Assembly (NCBI GenBank): GCA_028023455.1
Contig: JAQFVV010000072.1
Coordinates: 2,934,501-2,998,500, forward strand
DNA length: 64,000 nucleotides
Origin: Epiperipatus broadwayi
Taxonomy: Eukaryota > Onychophora > Udeonychophora > Euonychophora > Peripatidae
Reading direction: 5' to 3'
Within the stretch, counting starts at the first letter, position 1. Each line of letters opens with the position of its first letter. Both the position numbers and the translations under genes were made by a program. Shown in pieces: positions 14,301 to 29,300 of this stretch. Under the pieces are notes generated by a model. The model did not search any database, was not told the origin of the DNA, and was given only the letters and a program-made list of their open reading frames with translations.

Positions 14301-17300
14301 TAGATATAATCAAACACAAATGACATAGTTATTAACTGTCAAATCTAAACTACAGTAGTAAAATTCAAAGTCTTAATAAAAGCATTAATGAATATAACTC
14401 CTAGTTGAAATCTCTTATAAATTCCTTTATATTATGTTAGTAGTTATGTTGTCAAAAAATTTTAAGACTATATGCTAAATAAATAAAGTATCATTTTATT
14501 GCAGAGCCATAAATACTAATCAAATTGGGCCTTTAAACAAAGGGAAAAAAAATATCAATTCTTGATCTAAAATTATTCAAAAATAATTTAATACAATAGG
14601 AAATTAAATCTTATTTTTATTGTCTTATCTCATTTTTTTTTCTATCAGTAACAATATGAACTTTACCTACATATTAAAGAACACAAAACTTTCTTTGACC
14701 AGAATACTTGTCAATATTTATTAAGATGTAAAGTTTAGTCTAAGATCAAACTTTTAGTTGCAAATGTAAAAAACTCAATCAATATTAGGTTAATTTTTAT
14801 ATGCTGATATTTAAACTAATATAAAATCTTCTTCAATTAACTTGTAGCAAATATAAAAAAATAAAAACCACAATTTTATTAATTATAATATCTGGGATTT
14901 TTCACTATGTTACCATATATAAAAATATGTCTTTGAAAATGTTACAATCTTCTTAATTAGTTAAATTCTAGTGAGCTTGCTTATTTTGAAAGGCATGATT
15001 TAAAAAAAAAAAAGAAAGAAATATAACATTAATAATCAAAATCTAGAGATAAATAGTCAGAAAAAATATAATTTTTTTTTTCAAATTTCCACACAAGTCC
15101 TTTCAAACAACCTTTAACAGGCCATAGGACTCAAAAAATATTATACCTTAAGTCAGGGGTCCCCAACCTTTTTGCACTTAAGAGCACATTCTTTAATACC
15201 GGTCAGGTGGCAGGCACCATTTATTTTTTCAATCAGGTGGCGGGCACTATTTATTTTTTCAATGTAAATTTATAGTTGGAAATTGTTAATAATACACATA
15301 ATGTACAAAAAAATACTTATTTCAAAAATAAAATTTTAATATATAATTAACGTTTATATTTTTATGCTGTAAAAGTAGTGTGCCTTATAATTTGATTACA
15401 ATATAATACAATAATTTATAAGAAATTTAAAAAATTAAATTTATTTGTATCAGATAAATAATTTTTTATCGTGTTCGGATAGCGGTGGGCACAGGTAAAA
15501 TGGTCGGCGGGCACCATGGTGCCCGCGGGCATAGGGTTGGGGACCCCTGCCTTAAGTTTAAACATATTGAAACAAAAAACTTAATTTAAGTATTAACAAT
15601 ACAGTATTAAATTACTGAGTAAATTCATTTTTAAGCACCAAATAAAAAATTTTGAATATTAAGATCTTTATTATACAAATATATATTATTACATTAAATC
15701 TATCTGTAATTTATGAAATAGATTAAATATGTTTAATATATTGTAAACTTTGCAAAACATTATGAATATTATATTTAAAAGTACATATACGTACATTCCA
15801 CATATAAATTAAGGGCAACATGAGGAAGTCATGTGAAATTGTTAATATTAACCTTCCCAGCCAAACGAAAAATTAGAGGCTTATAGTTAACACAAAAGGA
15901 GCTCTCTAAAATTTATAGAATCATCTCATGTCAGTTTATTATAATGATGCAAAATGAACTGGACTGGATTCAAAACATTAGGATTTTTTTTTAAATTTCA
16001 AACTACAAACTTAAGTAGTAAGCATATTAGTTCTATCTTTGATTCCAAAGTCTTCAATGACAAAGATAAAAATCAGAAAATAATTTGAGGGTATGAATAT
16101 TACAGCATTTTATCATCTGGTGTCCATTAATTACACAGGCCAGCTTAAAAGTAGAGTTAAGAAATGGTGCCCTTGGAAATATAAGTCATGCAAAATTTGT
16201 TGATAAAAGAAAACACTGGTTTATGAAATTCACACAAAATTATAATATTTAAAATATTTATTTTACAATTAATTTCAATATTTAAAATAGCAAATTTTAA
16301 TTTAAATTAGAAATTCTATCTTTCAAGGGTCTGCAACATTTTAAAATTATATTCTTTTTCTGCAATAACAGCTGATGGATTATTTCTTGTTATAACCATT
16401 AGATTACTTAATCTGTCTTTTCTGAATTTGTATTTTTTTTTTTGCTTATTGCTTTTTTTTTTTTAATGCTCTGAGTAAACAACATATTCCTATATATAAT
16501 TTCTTGAAATAGTTAAACAATTGTTAACCATTTGGTTACCTTAACAAAGGACAATAAATTCTTAAGCTTACAAAGTCTACATTGATAAATTCTTAACGAT
16601 ATTGCAAAATATCATTTCTTAACTACTAATGCTTTTATTAATAAAAAACATAAAGACATTTTAGATTTTTTAAAAAAAGGAATTTCAAAAAAGAAGTCAA
16701 AATAGCTTCAACCTCTCTTCACTTTTTTTTTCTTAGTTTACATATATTTAAATCATGTTTAAACAATAATATACTTTTACAAAATACTAATTAACACTTG
16801 AGATGTAAATCCACAAAGTGCTAATTATCATTTGACTGTAATATACTTTGATATTAAGCATTGCATTTATATGACCAGCTCTTTGACGGTTTCTCTCTCC
16901 AAATGTTTTACTTATTTATCAGTATTAGTTGAATTATTCTATCATTCCAATCTTATTTAAATAAATTTTGATAAACTTGAGTAATTAATATATTTACCTA
17001 TCACTATCATCATCGGTGACTTCATCTGATGTAGACCAATTCAGATCATCATCAAGTTGTACCATTAAACTTAAAATCTGTGGAACTGAAAACAAAAAAA
17101 AATGACAATTCAATTTTGATATGTGTATATGTTTCTACCACTGATCATCATCACTATTAATCATTCTACTTAAGAGAGATAAGTTATTTATACTAATTTA
17201 GCAATCAACCCCTTATAAATATAATCTATACCTAAGCACTTATGAAAAATAAAAATTAGAAAACATTTTCACAATTATAACATATCAATGTAAATATCTT

Positions 17301-20300
17301 CAAAATATTTTGCTAATAAATGTCATAATTCTAATTACAAATGAAAAGAGTAACTAGAAATTTTTTTTGATTAAATCCAGCATAAATATTCATACTTAAA
17401 TTTTCTATACATTTTGATATAAAGTGTGAAAACATCACAAAACTTTTTATTTTTTAATACAAGCGATTCATAAACATTAATATTCAAAGAATGGAAAGAG
17501 TTAAAAAATAAATCAAGTAAAAAAAATTTAAAAATTCCATCCACTTAGATTTAAAAAAAACACTTATTGGCATTATTTTTAAAGTTAAAAAAAAAAGATA
17601 AAACAGTCTTTTTATTAAATAGCCTATTGTCAAATAAATCAGGAAAAAAATTTTTTTCATTCACACACACATTTATTCTGCCTTCAAGAAATCTCAGCTG
17701 ACATCAGGCAACTGAAAAGAAAGACCATGGTGTTTCTTGATCTTAAACTCAGAGATAAAAAGTTACTAAACTCGCCATGCTGGCTAATATGCGTTGGTGA
17801 GCAATCCATGCATGTTTATATACTATATAAATAAACATCGTAATTACAGCTGCAATGACAAGAACATATGGAATGTACATTAGGAAATTGCCATGGTCGG
17901 TTTAAGGCTCCAAGAGTAATCAAAGGCTCTCTTTTCAGACAACAGCAAATGCTTTTCCAATAGTCTCTCACAAAAAAAACAGAGAAAGAGAATCCAGTAG
18001 TCACCAGGCTTGTCAAATACTAGATGATGAGAGTTTAAACAGTTTCTTCTCAGCTGCCTAACTGTTCTTAACTGAAATATCAGCAAGCTTGAAGGCAGGA
18101 TTTTATTTTTTCTTATAGATAAAGTGTAACAGATAACATTAAATTTTGGCATATTATACAGTGGCAAGATTAGTTATTCAAATAAATGGAAGATATTAAG
18201 AACAAATAACGGGTTTATATCTCAAGTTCTTATTGTGATAAAGAAGTAGAGAATTTTTATATGGATGTACAAAATACTTTTGATCAGATTGAACAACATT
18301 TTACAATTATCATGGGCGATTTTAATGTTAGAATTTTTAAACAATTGAAAGATGAAAACGCTGTGAATAAATTTGGTTAAAGTGATAAAAATGAGAAGGC
18401 ACAGATTTGTAGTAGAGGTTCACAGAAAAAAGAAAAACTGAATATTATTAATTCTTTCTTTGAGAAAAATGCTAAACAAAAATGGATATGGAAGCATCCA
18501 AATAAGATACAATAGAATTGGATTATATTTTGATTAAAATAAAATATGAATTTCTAGACTGTAAAATTCATAACAGATTCAATATAGGAAATGATGAACA
18601 ATTAGTAAGATACGTATCAATGCAAAACTAGAAAAATGAAATCTACTTTAGGGGAAAAAAAATTAACAGCTGATATCCTAATCTAAACGAGAAACCCTTG
18701 GATTTAAATTAGAACTTGCAAATAGTTTTTTAAATATTAATTTATTTGAAGATGGTTCAGACTTGATTAAAATCAATAAGAAGATAACTAATATTCTATT
18801 AAGAACGGCAGAAAAATTCATGAGTTGGTATAAAAAAAGTAGCAATTTAGCAATAAATGCTCAGATGCGACAAGTTCAAAGTTTTAAGAAAATGAATATG
18901 AAAATGTTTTAAAACGATCCATCAAAAAAAATTGAATATCTAGAGTTTTGTAAAATGATACTAAATACAATTAATATTAATATAAGAAAATATAATTGCA
19001 AATAAGCAATGAAAACTATAAAAAAAAAATAAAGGTAAAAGAAAGGTCTCAAAAAAGTATAAAACATCTTGATATTGGAAGGAAAATTGTTCCAGCAATA
19101 AAACAAAAAAAAAAAATGTGGAACTATTATTAAAAAGATAGATGATATTAAAAAAGAATATGAAACAAAATACCCCCTACAATTATATATGAATTGCCTA
19201 GTACTTTAAATGAAAAGGTGAGACATGCAATTAAATCTATAAAAAAAAAAAAGCTGCAGGAAATGCTGAAATTAATAATATTTTCAAAGGAGCTGAAGAA
19301 ATAATAGAATTATTGGCAAAGTTATATATTAAATGTCAAAATGATAAGGATGTGCTAGATGATTGAAAGACTAACAAAAATATTGATCAGGGAAAACTCT
19401 CCATACAGTAGTGCCACCCAGATTCATCACTGGATGCCAGAAGGCTTGTGCATAAAATCCCCATCTAGTGACCACTCAAACAATATCCCCAGACTAGTTT
19501 CTGGCTTGTGGCCTTTGTCAGTGAGGCGCCAAACTAACCTGGGGATATTGGATGAGTAGGCACTAGATGGGGATTTTATGCACAAGCCTTCTGGCATTCA
19601 TTGATTACTCTGGTTGGCACAGGGTTGCAATACTGTATGGAGAGTTTTGCCTGGGAGAGTATGTAATAGTGATCATAACTTCATTGTAATAGAAATGGTT
19701 AGTAATGTGATGGAGAATAGAAATAAAAGTAGAAACAATAGTAAAATATGTGGATGGAGAGTGAATGATAAGAATAAGTTGGAAGAACTACAAAATACAA
19801 GTTGAAGAAGCCATGGAACAGTTGGTTGGGGCTGAGTATAAGGACTGGTGTGGTGAAATAGAATAAGTGGCAACTAGGGTTTTAATTGAGAATATGCAGA
19901 AAAATAAAACTAATAAAAAAAATGAGAGTTAGTAAAAGTATAAAAGAGAGGAAAGAAGCATGTAGAGAACATAACTGTGCTATTAAGAACAAAGAAAGTG
20001 AAAAAGATATTAATACTAAATGGGAAAAGTATTTAGAAAAAAAGAAGTTGGCTAAAATGGATAATTTTAGAGAGAGGATGAAGTTGAATAGTAAATTGTT
20101 GGAGATTAATAAAAATAGAAGAGATAGGAGTTAAAAATTTTGGAATTACATTAAAAAAAGAAATGTAGGGGAGAGAGAGATAGTATTAATAGATAATGAC
20201 GAAATAGAGTGTAGCTTTAGAGAAGAATTAGAGAGAATCTTAAATAGATATATAATGGATATAGAAAAGATGTTAGATGTGAAGGACTTAGTGATAGAAA

Positions 20301-23300
20301 ACATGAAAGCATTTAGTAATGAAAATATTAGGTTTCACAAAAAATGAACTAAATGAGGCAGGGAAAAGATTGAAAAGTGGAAAGGCAAGAGGTTTAGATG
20401 GATGGGCAGCAGAAATAGTAATGAATTTAGGGCGTAGAGCAAAAGTAAACATATTATCATGTTTTAATAAGATGGCACAAAAGAGAGTTTTTCCGGATAA
20501 TTGGAGTAATACAAGAGTAAGACTATTATTTAAAGGAAAGGGTAAGGATCATAGAAAGTTAAATAATTATAGACCAATGGTGGTAACATCAGTTTTATAT
20601 AAAGTTTTCTCATATATGGTGGCTGGAAGAGTTGTAAAATGGATGGAAGAGAATAATGTATTAGGGGAAATGCAAGAAGATTTTAGGTCAGATAGACATA
20701 TAGGAGATAGTTTATTTGTAGTTACACAACTTATGGATATGAATAGAAATTCAGGTAGATCATTATATATGAGTTTTATAGATATAGAGAGAGCATATGA
20801 TAGAGTAAATAGAAATAAATTATGGGTAAGTTTAGCAAATTTGGGAATGGATGAAGCTTTAGTAAATATTATTAAGAAATTATATGAAAATAATTACTAT
20901 ACTTATCAATTAGGGGATATAGAATCAGTTAAAAGTTAAAAATGGGGTGGGACTAAGGCAAGGATGCCCTAAGTCACCTATTTTGTTGTTGTTGTATTTG
21001 AGTGAAATGGAGAAAGCAATAGAAAGACTAGGAAAAGGGATAAAGATACCGTTAATAGGTAGCAAGGGAGTATATATTTTGTCGGGTCTTTTTTTTTTGT
21101 GGATATCTTTTTGTGTGCAGAAAGAAGAGAAGATGAAGAGAAGGTATGCAAATTATGCTGAGGATCTGTGCAAGGGTGGATAAAAAGATGGGGATTAAAT
21201 TTAGTGAAGAAAATTCAAATATAATGATGGTTAATACTGGGGAAAGAGAAGATGTAGAATTTTTAATGGGGATATAAAGTTAAGTGTGGTGGATAAATAT
21301 AGGTTTTTGGGAATCATCTTAAGTAATCAGAAAAATTACTTTTGGATGAATGGGAGAAAAAATTGGTAAATGAAGCAAAGAAAAGGGTTTGGTAAAGAAA
21401 CTAACAGTGTTTTCATATAACAAATATGATGTAGCTAGAATTGTATGGAAGGGAGTTGCAGTAGCAGGGTTTACATATGGTAATGATGCATTATGTATTA
21501 ATAAAGAGGTTTTAGATTATTTAGAGAAAAGTATAAAGGGAAGTAGGAAGACATGCATTAGATGCAGAGGTGTGGACAGCAAAAGAGGCAATTCAAGGAG
21601 AAATGGGATGGTCACGTTTTTATATGAGAGATGCAAAAAGTAAAATGAAAATGTTTGGTAGGTTGCAGTTTATGGATAGTAAAAGAATAGCCAAAATAGT
21701 GTTTAATTGGTTATGAGTAAAGGGCAGGTAACAAGATGGGTGAGAAAGGTAATGTGGTATACAAAAGATTTGGATAAAGAATTTATATCAGTATACTTGT
21801 ATAAAAGGCGGGATGATTGTGTTAGGAGGATTGTTGAGTGTTATAGTGGTAAGGAATGGGATAAAAAAATAGATGCATTAATAAAGAATAGGGAGTTGGA
21901 GAGATGGAAAACTAGTATGGAGGGTAAGAAGAGTTTAAATATATATAGAAGTAAACGGAACATTGGGTGCGAATTAATTTACGATAATAGTAAGGAAAGT
22001 AGTTTATTGTTTAAGGCTCGAACAAGAGAATATACATGTAAATAGAAAAATATGGGTGATTTAGTGTGCAAATTGTGTAAGGACGGCATATAAAATATTA
22101 GGCATCTGTTGATTGAATGTAAATGTTTGAAAGCAGAAAGAGTACAAATAATGAAGTTATGGGAAAATAAATATGAACAAAGTGATTATACAGAAAGTGG
22201 GTTATTGGTTTTTATGCTGGGTTTGGATAAAGATAAGGGGGATTTAGATATAAAGGCTATAGTGTTGATAAAGATTATGTTGTGGAAATGGGATGGAGCA
22301 GATTATGAGAAAGCTTAGGGTGGAGAATGGAAGGGGAAGGTAAAGTGGCTAACAGGTTTCTTTGGGCATAGTTGCGGAGCGATTCCTGACTCCGTTTAAG
22401 GAGAAGTCACTGTACATCACATCCTGTTTAATAACATTTATGTGCTAGCGTAAGAGATGGTGATCATGTGAAAAATATTGATATTTAAGAAAGATAATCA
22501 AGATGTTATAAATTACAAAACTTTATTTTACCATCAATTTTTATCAAAATAAATTACAATTCTTTTACAATGAACTTTTGCTTCTAAACAACCAAAACAA
22601 CAAGATACATTTAAAAATGGTTTTAGTACAGTGGATCATATCCAAGGATTGAGAGAAAATCCAGAAAGGATCAATAAATATCAGCTACTATTATGCTTTG
22701 AATTTGTAGATTATGAAAAGGCATTAGATTCCACATAATTATTTTAATAGTGATTAAAGCTTTTGGACTATCAAGGTGTAGACCAGGATAATATATTCCA
22801 AAGAATATTTATCAAAATGCAACAAAAGTTATTAGATTACATGCTTATTCTAAAAAGATTAGTACTGATAAAAGTGTACAACAGGATAATTCCATATCTT
22901 GAAAACTTTTTCCAGCAGTTTACAAAAAGTATTTTGTGGATTAAAAATAAAAAGCTGTGGAAGTAAAGAAAAATATGATTATTTTTTCAAGTCCATTAGA
23001 TTTGGCGGATAATTTAATTGTTGTTGCAAATTATGTTTCGAAATTTCAGATAATGTTGCAAGAGTTATCAAATAAAAGTAAGACTAATATTCAATTGATT
23101 TTTTCAGAAAGGAAATAGACTAATAACTATAAATTAAAAGAAATAAACAACCATAAATGCCTTAAGTTTCATTTTTAATACAGATGGAAATATAAAGAAT
23201 GTAATAAGTCACAGAATTAAACTTTAATGGAGTGCTTTTGGCACTAATAATTTAATATTAAGTGGAACTACGCCTATGTGTTTGAAAAGAAAGTTTTTTT

Positions 23301-26300
23301 TTTTAATGCACGTCTTACCAGTTCTTATTTATGAACCTAAGAATTTGAAATTTAATAGAAGAGGAACATAAAGATTTCAGTAAAAATAAAAAAAGATCAA
23401 CAATTAAATACATAAACAAGAGAGTAAACAGATACTATTATCATTGAAAGAATTAAGAGTAAAATGGAGTGGGACTGGACATATTGCTAGAAGATAATAA
23501 ATGAACAGTTCAAAGTTTTAAATGGGACACCAAAAGATGTGTGAAATGGACAAATAAAATAAAGTTTGTTTAATGTGAAATGAACAGGACAAATAAACTG
23601 GATTAAAAAAGAGAAACCATTCTGCAAAGGAACGATATAGTTGAAAATGATGATAATGATATAATGCAGTGACTAAAACAAAATGGGATCCTAATTCTTT
23701 ACACCATTTTAAATATGTACTTTTTTATCTTCTTATCCTAAGAAATCTGCAATTCAGGATTTAAGATCTTATAAATCTAATTTTGCTGATTCGGTTTAGA
23801 TAGTTTGTGTCAGCATGGTTTATTCATAAAATGATTATATTAATTCTCATTATGTTACGAATTCATGATAAGATGTAAATCACAAGCACAAAACATGTAA
23901 TTTATTTAATATTCAAAATGAAAAAATTTATTTTGGTCCAATAAATCTTTTGACAATTTGCCATTTAATATTGCCAAATATTTGCAGCAGACAGATTTTA
24001 TATATATATATATATATAAAGAATTCACATAGTGACAATAAAATATAATGCTTATTGTCTTATAAATAAGTATAAAATAATGACAACATCCAAAGAGATC
24101 TTATTTTTTTCGGACTTTCATCTATAATCAGTATGTTTGCTAGCAGTTGGAATACCTTTAAAAAAATATCAATTTGTTCTTAATTAGTATATTATGTAAT
24201 TACTATGAGTGCAACTCCTGATTCACCTTCCTAGAAAAAATTAGCTAAGATGAATTTCTTAGCTAAAATTGATTTAATAGATTAAAAAAATGAGAGTGGA
24301 CTGGACTACACAGGTAAATTAATTATAAATTTGTCTTCATCCAAGGATTCTAAAACCATTTGAATTTAAAATTTCCTTATCTATCTTATTAACTGTCAGC
24401 TACATAAATTATAAACTTGTGAGAAAATTCAGCATACAGGATTGTGCATCTTTTAGCAAGGATTCATATTAATTCTTAGAAACCATTACTATTCATAATA
24501 TAGTGTATAGATATTAATATTTTCAGTCAATATATATATATATGAATAGCAGATAATTATACTCACTTAATACAGGAATAAATTTATTGTATTTTCGAAC
24601 CATGGCAGGTGCAGTTTCTGATAATGTTACAATTACTTCTAATGCTAAATGCCGCCATGAATCATCTAAACTTGTATCACTAAGTAACTAAAATAAAGAT
24701 TATATGATCATATTACATACATATATTTATAATAAAATAGAAAATCATATAACATTACAATACTAGCCAAAAAAATAGTTTTACTAAAATTCTTGCACAA
24801 CCATGGTTTCATCTATTAATAAATAAAACCATGATCGTGGAAGAATTTTAGTAAAATTTTATTTTTTGGCTAGTATGTAATGTTCTAAGATTTTCTATTT
24901 TACTTATCACTATTAGTATAGCAGTTGGCAGTATTTAATTTTATTATATATCTAAATAAAGATTATATAATTGCATATACTTATAAAAAAATAATTAATT
25001 GCATAAAGCAAACTAGAGATTATAAAAAATTAAATGAGTTATTAAATATTCTAGCCATATAATTGATTTATAAAACCAAAAAAAATAGTTAGTCATTATA
25101 ACTTTATCTTTCCTATTGCATTGCCAAATCCATATAATATTAATATCACCTATGTTCTTTATTACGTTTACAATGCTCTTTTTACAACCTAATATGACAG
25201 TTTCGATTGCTCAAACATAATACAAATACACGAATATAAATATACATGAACATATAAAAAAGGGTAAAATGTATAATACATAAAAGCTAATAATTAAATA
25301 ATGATTATAAGATGCATATATATATAAAATGTAAAATTATGCACCTCTCTGAGGAGTGCCAAAGCATGAAACCATGGTCAGAGGTTGGGGGTTTCCTGAC
25401 AGATATTTTAAGTACTGGCTTTGACTAAGCTTGTTGAGGAATTGGCAATCCTCATTGTTTATAACTTACAAGATTAAGAGAATAGGGTCATGTGATCTAC
25501 GACTCTTATTTTGACTATATGTTCATGTATATTTATATTCATGTATTTGTATTATGTTTGTTATAGTTCTGAAGAAGATTTCTAGGGCAATCAAAATTGT
25601 CATATTAGGCTGTGAAAAAAGCATTGTACAAGTAATTACGAACATAGATGATAATATTTAGTCATTATATCATGCAACAAAATTATATATATATATATTT
25701 AACTTTATTTTACAAACATATTTAAGCAGATTTTTTTTTTTTTTTATTAAAACAAATGGAATAAAATAAAATTATTTTTTTTTTACTCCATCTTTTTTTT
25801 TTAAAATTTTTCAAAAAATAAAATTTACATTTTATATATTACTCTCTGTATAACTAAATGCATTAATAAAAATATTTTATGCTGTTTTATCTAAACACTT
25901 TCCTAATGCTTAAAAACACCTAGTCCTTTTTGTATTTTCAATAAATCCTTTCAATATGGTTTAATTTAAATATTTCTAGGATGAAATTAAAAATATATAC
26001 AGCATTAATCACAATCAGAAAAAAAATAATGACAAAGTTCATAAACGGTTCCATAATATATATTTATTTCCAGATATATACATAACTTTTGGAATGTTTT
26101 ATTCATATTCCATAATAGTTTAAAACTTTACAGAGGATAAGCTCAACAATCATTAATGAGATTTTGATAATGATTTAGTTGATAATGAATATCTTCCTTT
26201 AGATTTTATCTGACCAGACTTTTAATTAGGAAAAAGCTTAAAATTGTTATACAACCATGAATATTATATGTAATTTTTTTTTAAATCTGTTTAATTAATT

Positions 26301-29300
26301 AATAATTCAGATTTTATTCAAATTAATAAGACTTAATGACTTCCAAAAAGGCTTCTCTTTATGCTATTTACTGAAAGGCTGAGTAACATGGTGCTAATGC
26401 CTCAAACCATTTCTGATTTTCACCATTATCAATTAAAATTTAGCATTCAAAACTATCAGCTATCTTTTATTCCCTTATATTATCATTCAAGCTAATAGAA
26501 TAGCTTGACTACTATTGCCTAAGTATCAGAAGCATAAATCTATTAGATCCAGCTTCGAATCCTAATGTGATGGTCTTGATACCACAGCATTATATCATTT
26601 GGTATCCATGGATAGAAAGCTCTAAAGTAAATTGATGAAAGAACCATCCGTGGAAGCATGAGTAAGCATATATGTCATTTCATTTCTTAAATAGAAATTA
26701 TATTTTTAAACACAGAAAGACACCTATATTACTAAGTGATAGGATGTTTCTGAAAACAACTAATTTTTTTTATTCATATATAACTAATAATATGAATAAA
26801 CAAATGAAAATAAAAACCATGTACTCACCTTGAAATAAACATAATATTTAGATATGGTAAAAGAATAATTGCCTAATTATTGTGGAAACTATAGTTTATT
26901 TTAAATTATATTTTAGAAATATTCACAAAGATTATTAGACTGAGGGGAAATATATGATTTTTTTTCTCGATATAAAGCATGTTCAAACAATGCATTTACT
27001 AATTGAATAATAATAAGTATTCAATCAAAATGTCCTTATCATGAGAAAAAAACGTATATAGTTCTTTACGATTTAATGTGCACGAATATATTTTGTTAAC
27101 AAATAGCTTGAAAAATTTCTGAAAAAACATAAATGTTTCTACATTTCTATGGCATATTTGTTTGATATAAGCAATGTATAGAATTTTTTTTTATGTTTTA
27201 ATTTCTTAATGACTTTCTTCAAAGACAGCACATGAAGATTGCCAAACTGAAATGTTTGTCTAATTTAGAAAATTTTATACATTGCAAAAATTAAAAATGT
27301 GAAAAATGCATGATTTATTTTATTTAATATTAAATGAAATACAATACTAGTAAAAAAGAGAAATTGCTTGGATCATAATAAATACAATCCGTTGTTATAT
27401 ATTACAGGGGATCCGCAACTGCAAGTACAGAAATAATCAACAGCAATAAAAATTTACTAATTATGCAATAACATCAGAAACACTGTTTGACTTTCACTAG
27501 TCTGACTTCTCCATTGTTAATTTACTAATTAACACTTTAACAATTGAAATAAAAAAATCTTATACACATCTTGAAAGTGTGTTTGTATATTATTTTTAAA
27601 AAAGTTTAAGTCACAAATAGATAACAGTAACATGGTTTAGTAAAAATATATAGTTAGAAAAGCCCTCATATAAAGAGAATAATATCATAATAAAGGCTTC
27701 ATTAATATCTGAATTTCTTGAAACTGTTTATATCTGATGAATAAATCATTATTCCATTTTCCATCAATGTTAGATTGATTACTTCAAATGTTTTCACAAC
27801 AATTTTAATAAAATTCACATCAAAAAAATATCTACAAAATATAGTGCCACATTAAAATATATATATATTTTAAGTACTCCTAAATAAAGAAAAGGCAAAA
27901 AAAAAGCATCACATGACCTCAACTTAAAACGTTAGTCAGAGCAAACTATTTATGCTCCTACTCATCTAACCCTTTTGTAAGCAATTCGATTTCTGAATTC
28001 TTGAATTTCAGATAGGTATCATGGTAATACAAAAAAACAAAAAGTTACATTAGATCCAAAAAAAAAAACCCAGGTGCAATAAATCCAGAATCTGAATTCT
28101 CCATTGAGAAAGGCCATAAAATAGAATAGGTCAGCCCTGGACAGGATTTAACAAGCACTAGCATTTATTGATTACTCAAGTTTACAATAATAGAATGGAA
28201 TAATTAAATTTGTAAAGCGCATAGTCATTACGTAAAGTAATATATATTAAGGCTAAAACCTTAAGACCATGCGCTTGAAAAACGGCCACTCTTGTTTTTT
28301 AAATAAATCTTGTGTTAAGATTTGTAGAGGTCCCTATGCCATTTTCAAAGCGCATGGTCTTTATAGCCTTAATATATAATAGATGGAGTAATATCAATAT
28401 GTTCTTTTAAAAAAATTCTGATAAAAAGAGAACAGGTTATCAAATAGCACTACACAAAAGGAACACCGATTCATTTTCTTTTTCAAATTAATAATTAAAT
28501 GTAATATGAAATCTGTCAAAAATATCAGTTCTTACTAAATATATAAAAAAGTGAACAGAATAAATGAGTTAAATAAGAAATAGAAACAAAAACCAGAAAA
28601 ATTAAGTATAACAAAAATCACTATAAAAATTGAGTTTTTGTTAGTTCCATAAATACTATAAACTAACATTAATTTTCTATTAAATATAATAAAATATACA
28701 TACTTTCATACATAGATTAATAATATTTTCTATTTGATGTCGTAAAAAACGTGGACAAGATTCTGCCAAATCGATTAAACACTTAAGAAGAGCGTCATCT
28801 TCTTGAGCAGCTAAACTATCTGATATTGCCTATAAGATAAAAATTTCATTAAAAAAATTCAGAAAATTTTTAAACTTATTTAAGAGCAAAATAGTTTTTA
28901 AAAAGAATAATTTCAATCAAAAATCTATTACCTGAATAATTCCAGGCAGACAGTCTACAAAGTGTTTCTGAACTTGGAAATCCTTCTCATGGGAAAGCAG
29001 AAAGGCAGTAATCGCCTTAACTGCTGCAAAACGTACCTAATTTAAAAATAATAGTTTTTATATATTATCAAAAAAATATGTACTTAAATATAAATGCTTA
29101 CATGACAATAAATTCATATAAGCTTACACAATAGTCATTTAATGTGATTATAAAAATGAATTTACATATATATATAAAGACAAAAAAAGCCATATGATGT
29201 AGTAATAAGGGGAACTATTTATCATTCAAGTAAAATGAATAAACTTTTTTACACAGCTTGATGATTTCCAAGCAAATTTAAACATTCAGATAAATTGACT

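Larger units (their letters stand above)
19388..22470 (+). mobile_element. LINE nested in the RTE, 12-bp target duplication
   Basis: AAAAATATTGAT occurs at 19376-19387 and 22471-22482, exactly where the host RTE reading breaks and resumes, so 19388-22470 (3,083 bp) is one insertion. It holds the end of an endonuclease ([19 protein letters not shown] with the SDH motif, near 19640-19695), a reverse transcriptase ([29 protein letters not shown], then [12 protein letters not shown] at 20950) and a C-terminal zinc-knuckle-like CKLCKDG...HLLIEC (22060-22125). The frame is broken several times and the catalytic xADD box is not clear. The style resembles LINEs common in tick genomes (clade call uncertain). 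The 3' end has a GC-rich stem (GGAG...CTCC) near 22375-22405. Confidence 0.9.

Noticed and set aside
19359-19559. Open frame across the start of the nested LINE
   Set aside because: It runs through the target duplication and the terminal palindrome, so it is a chance frame.
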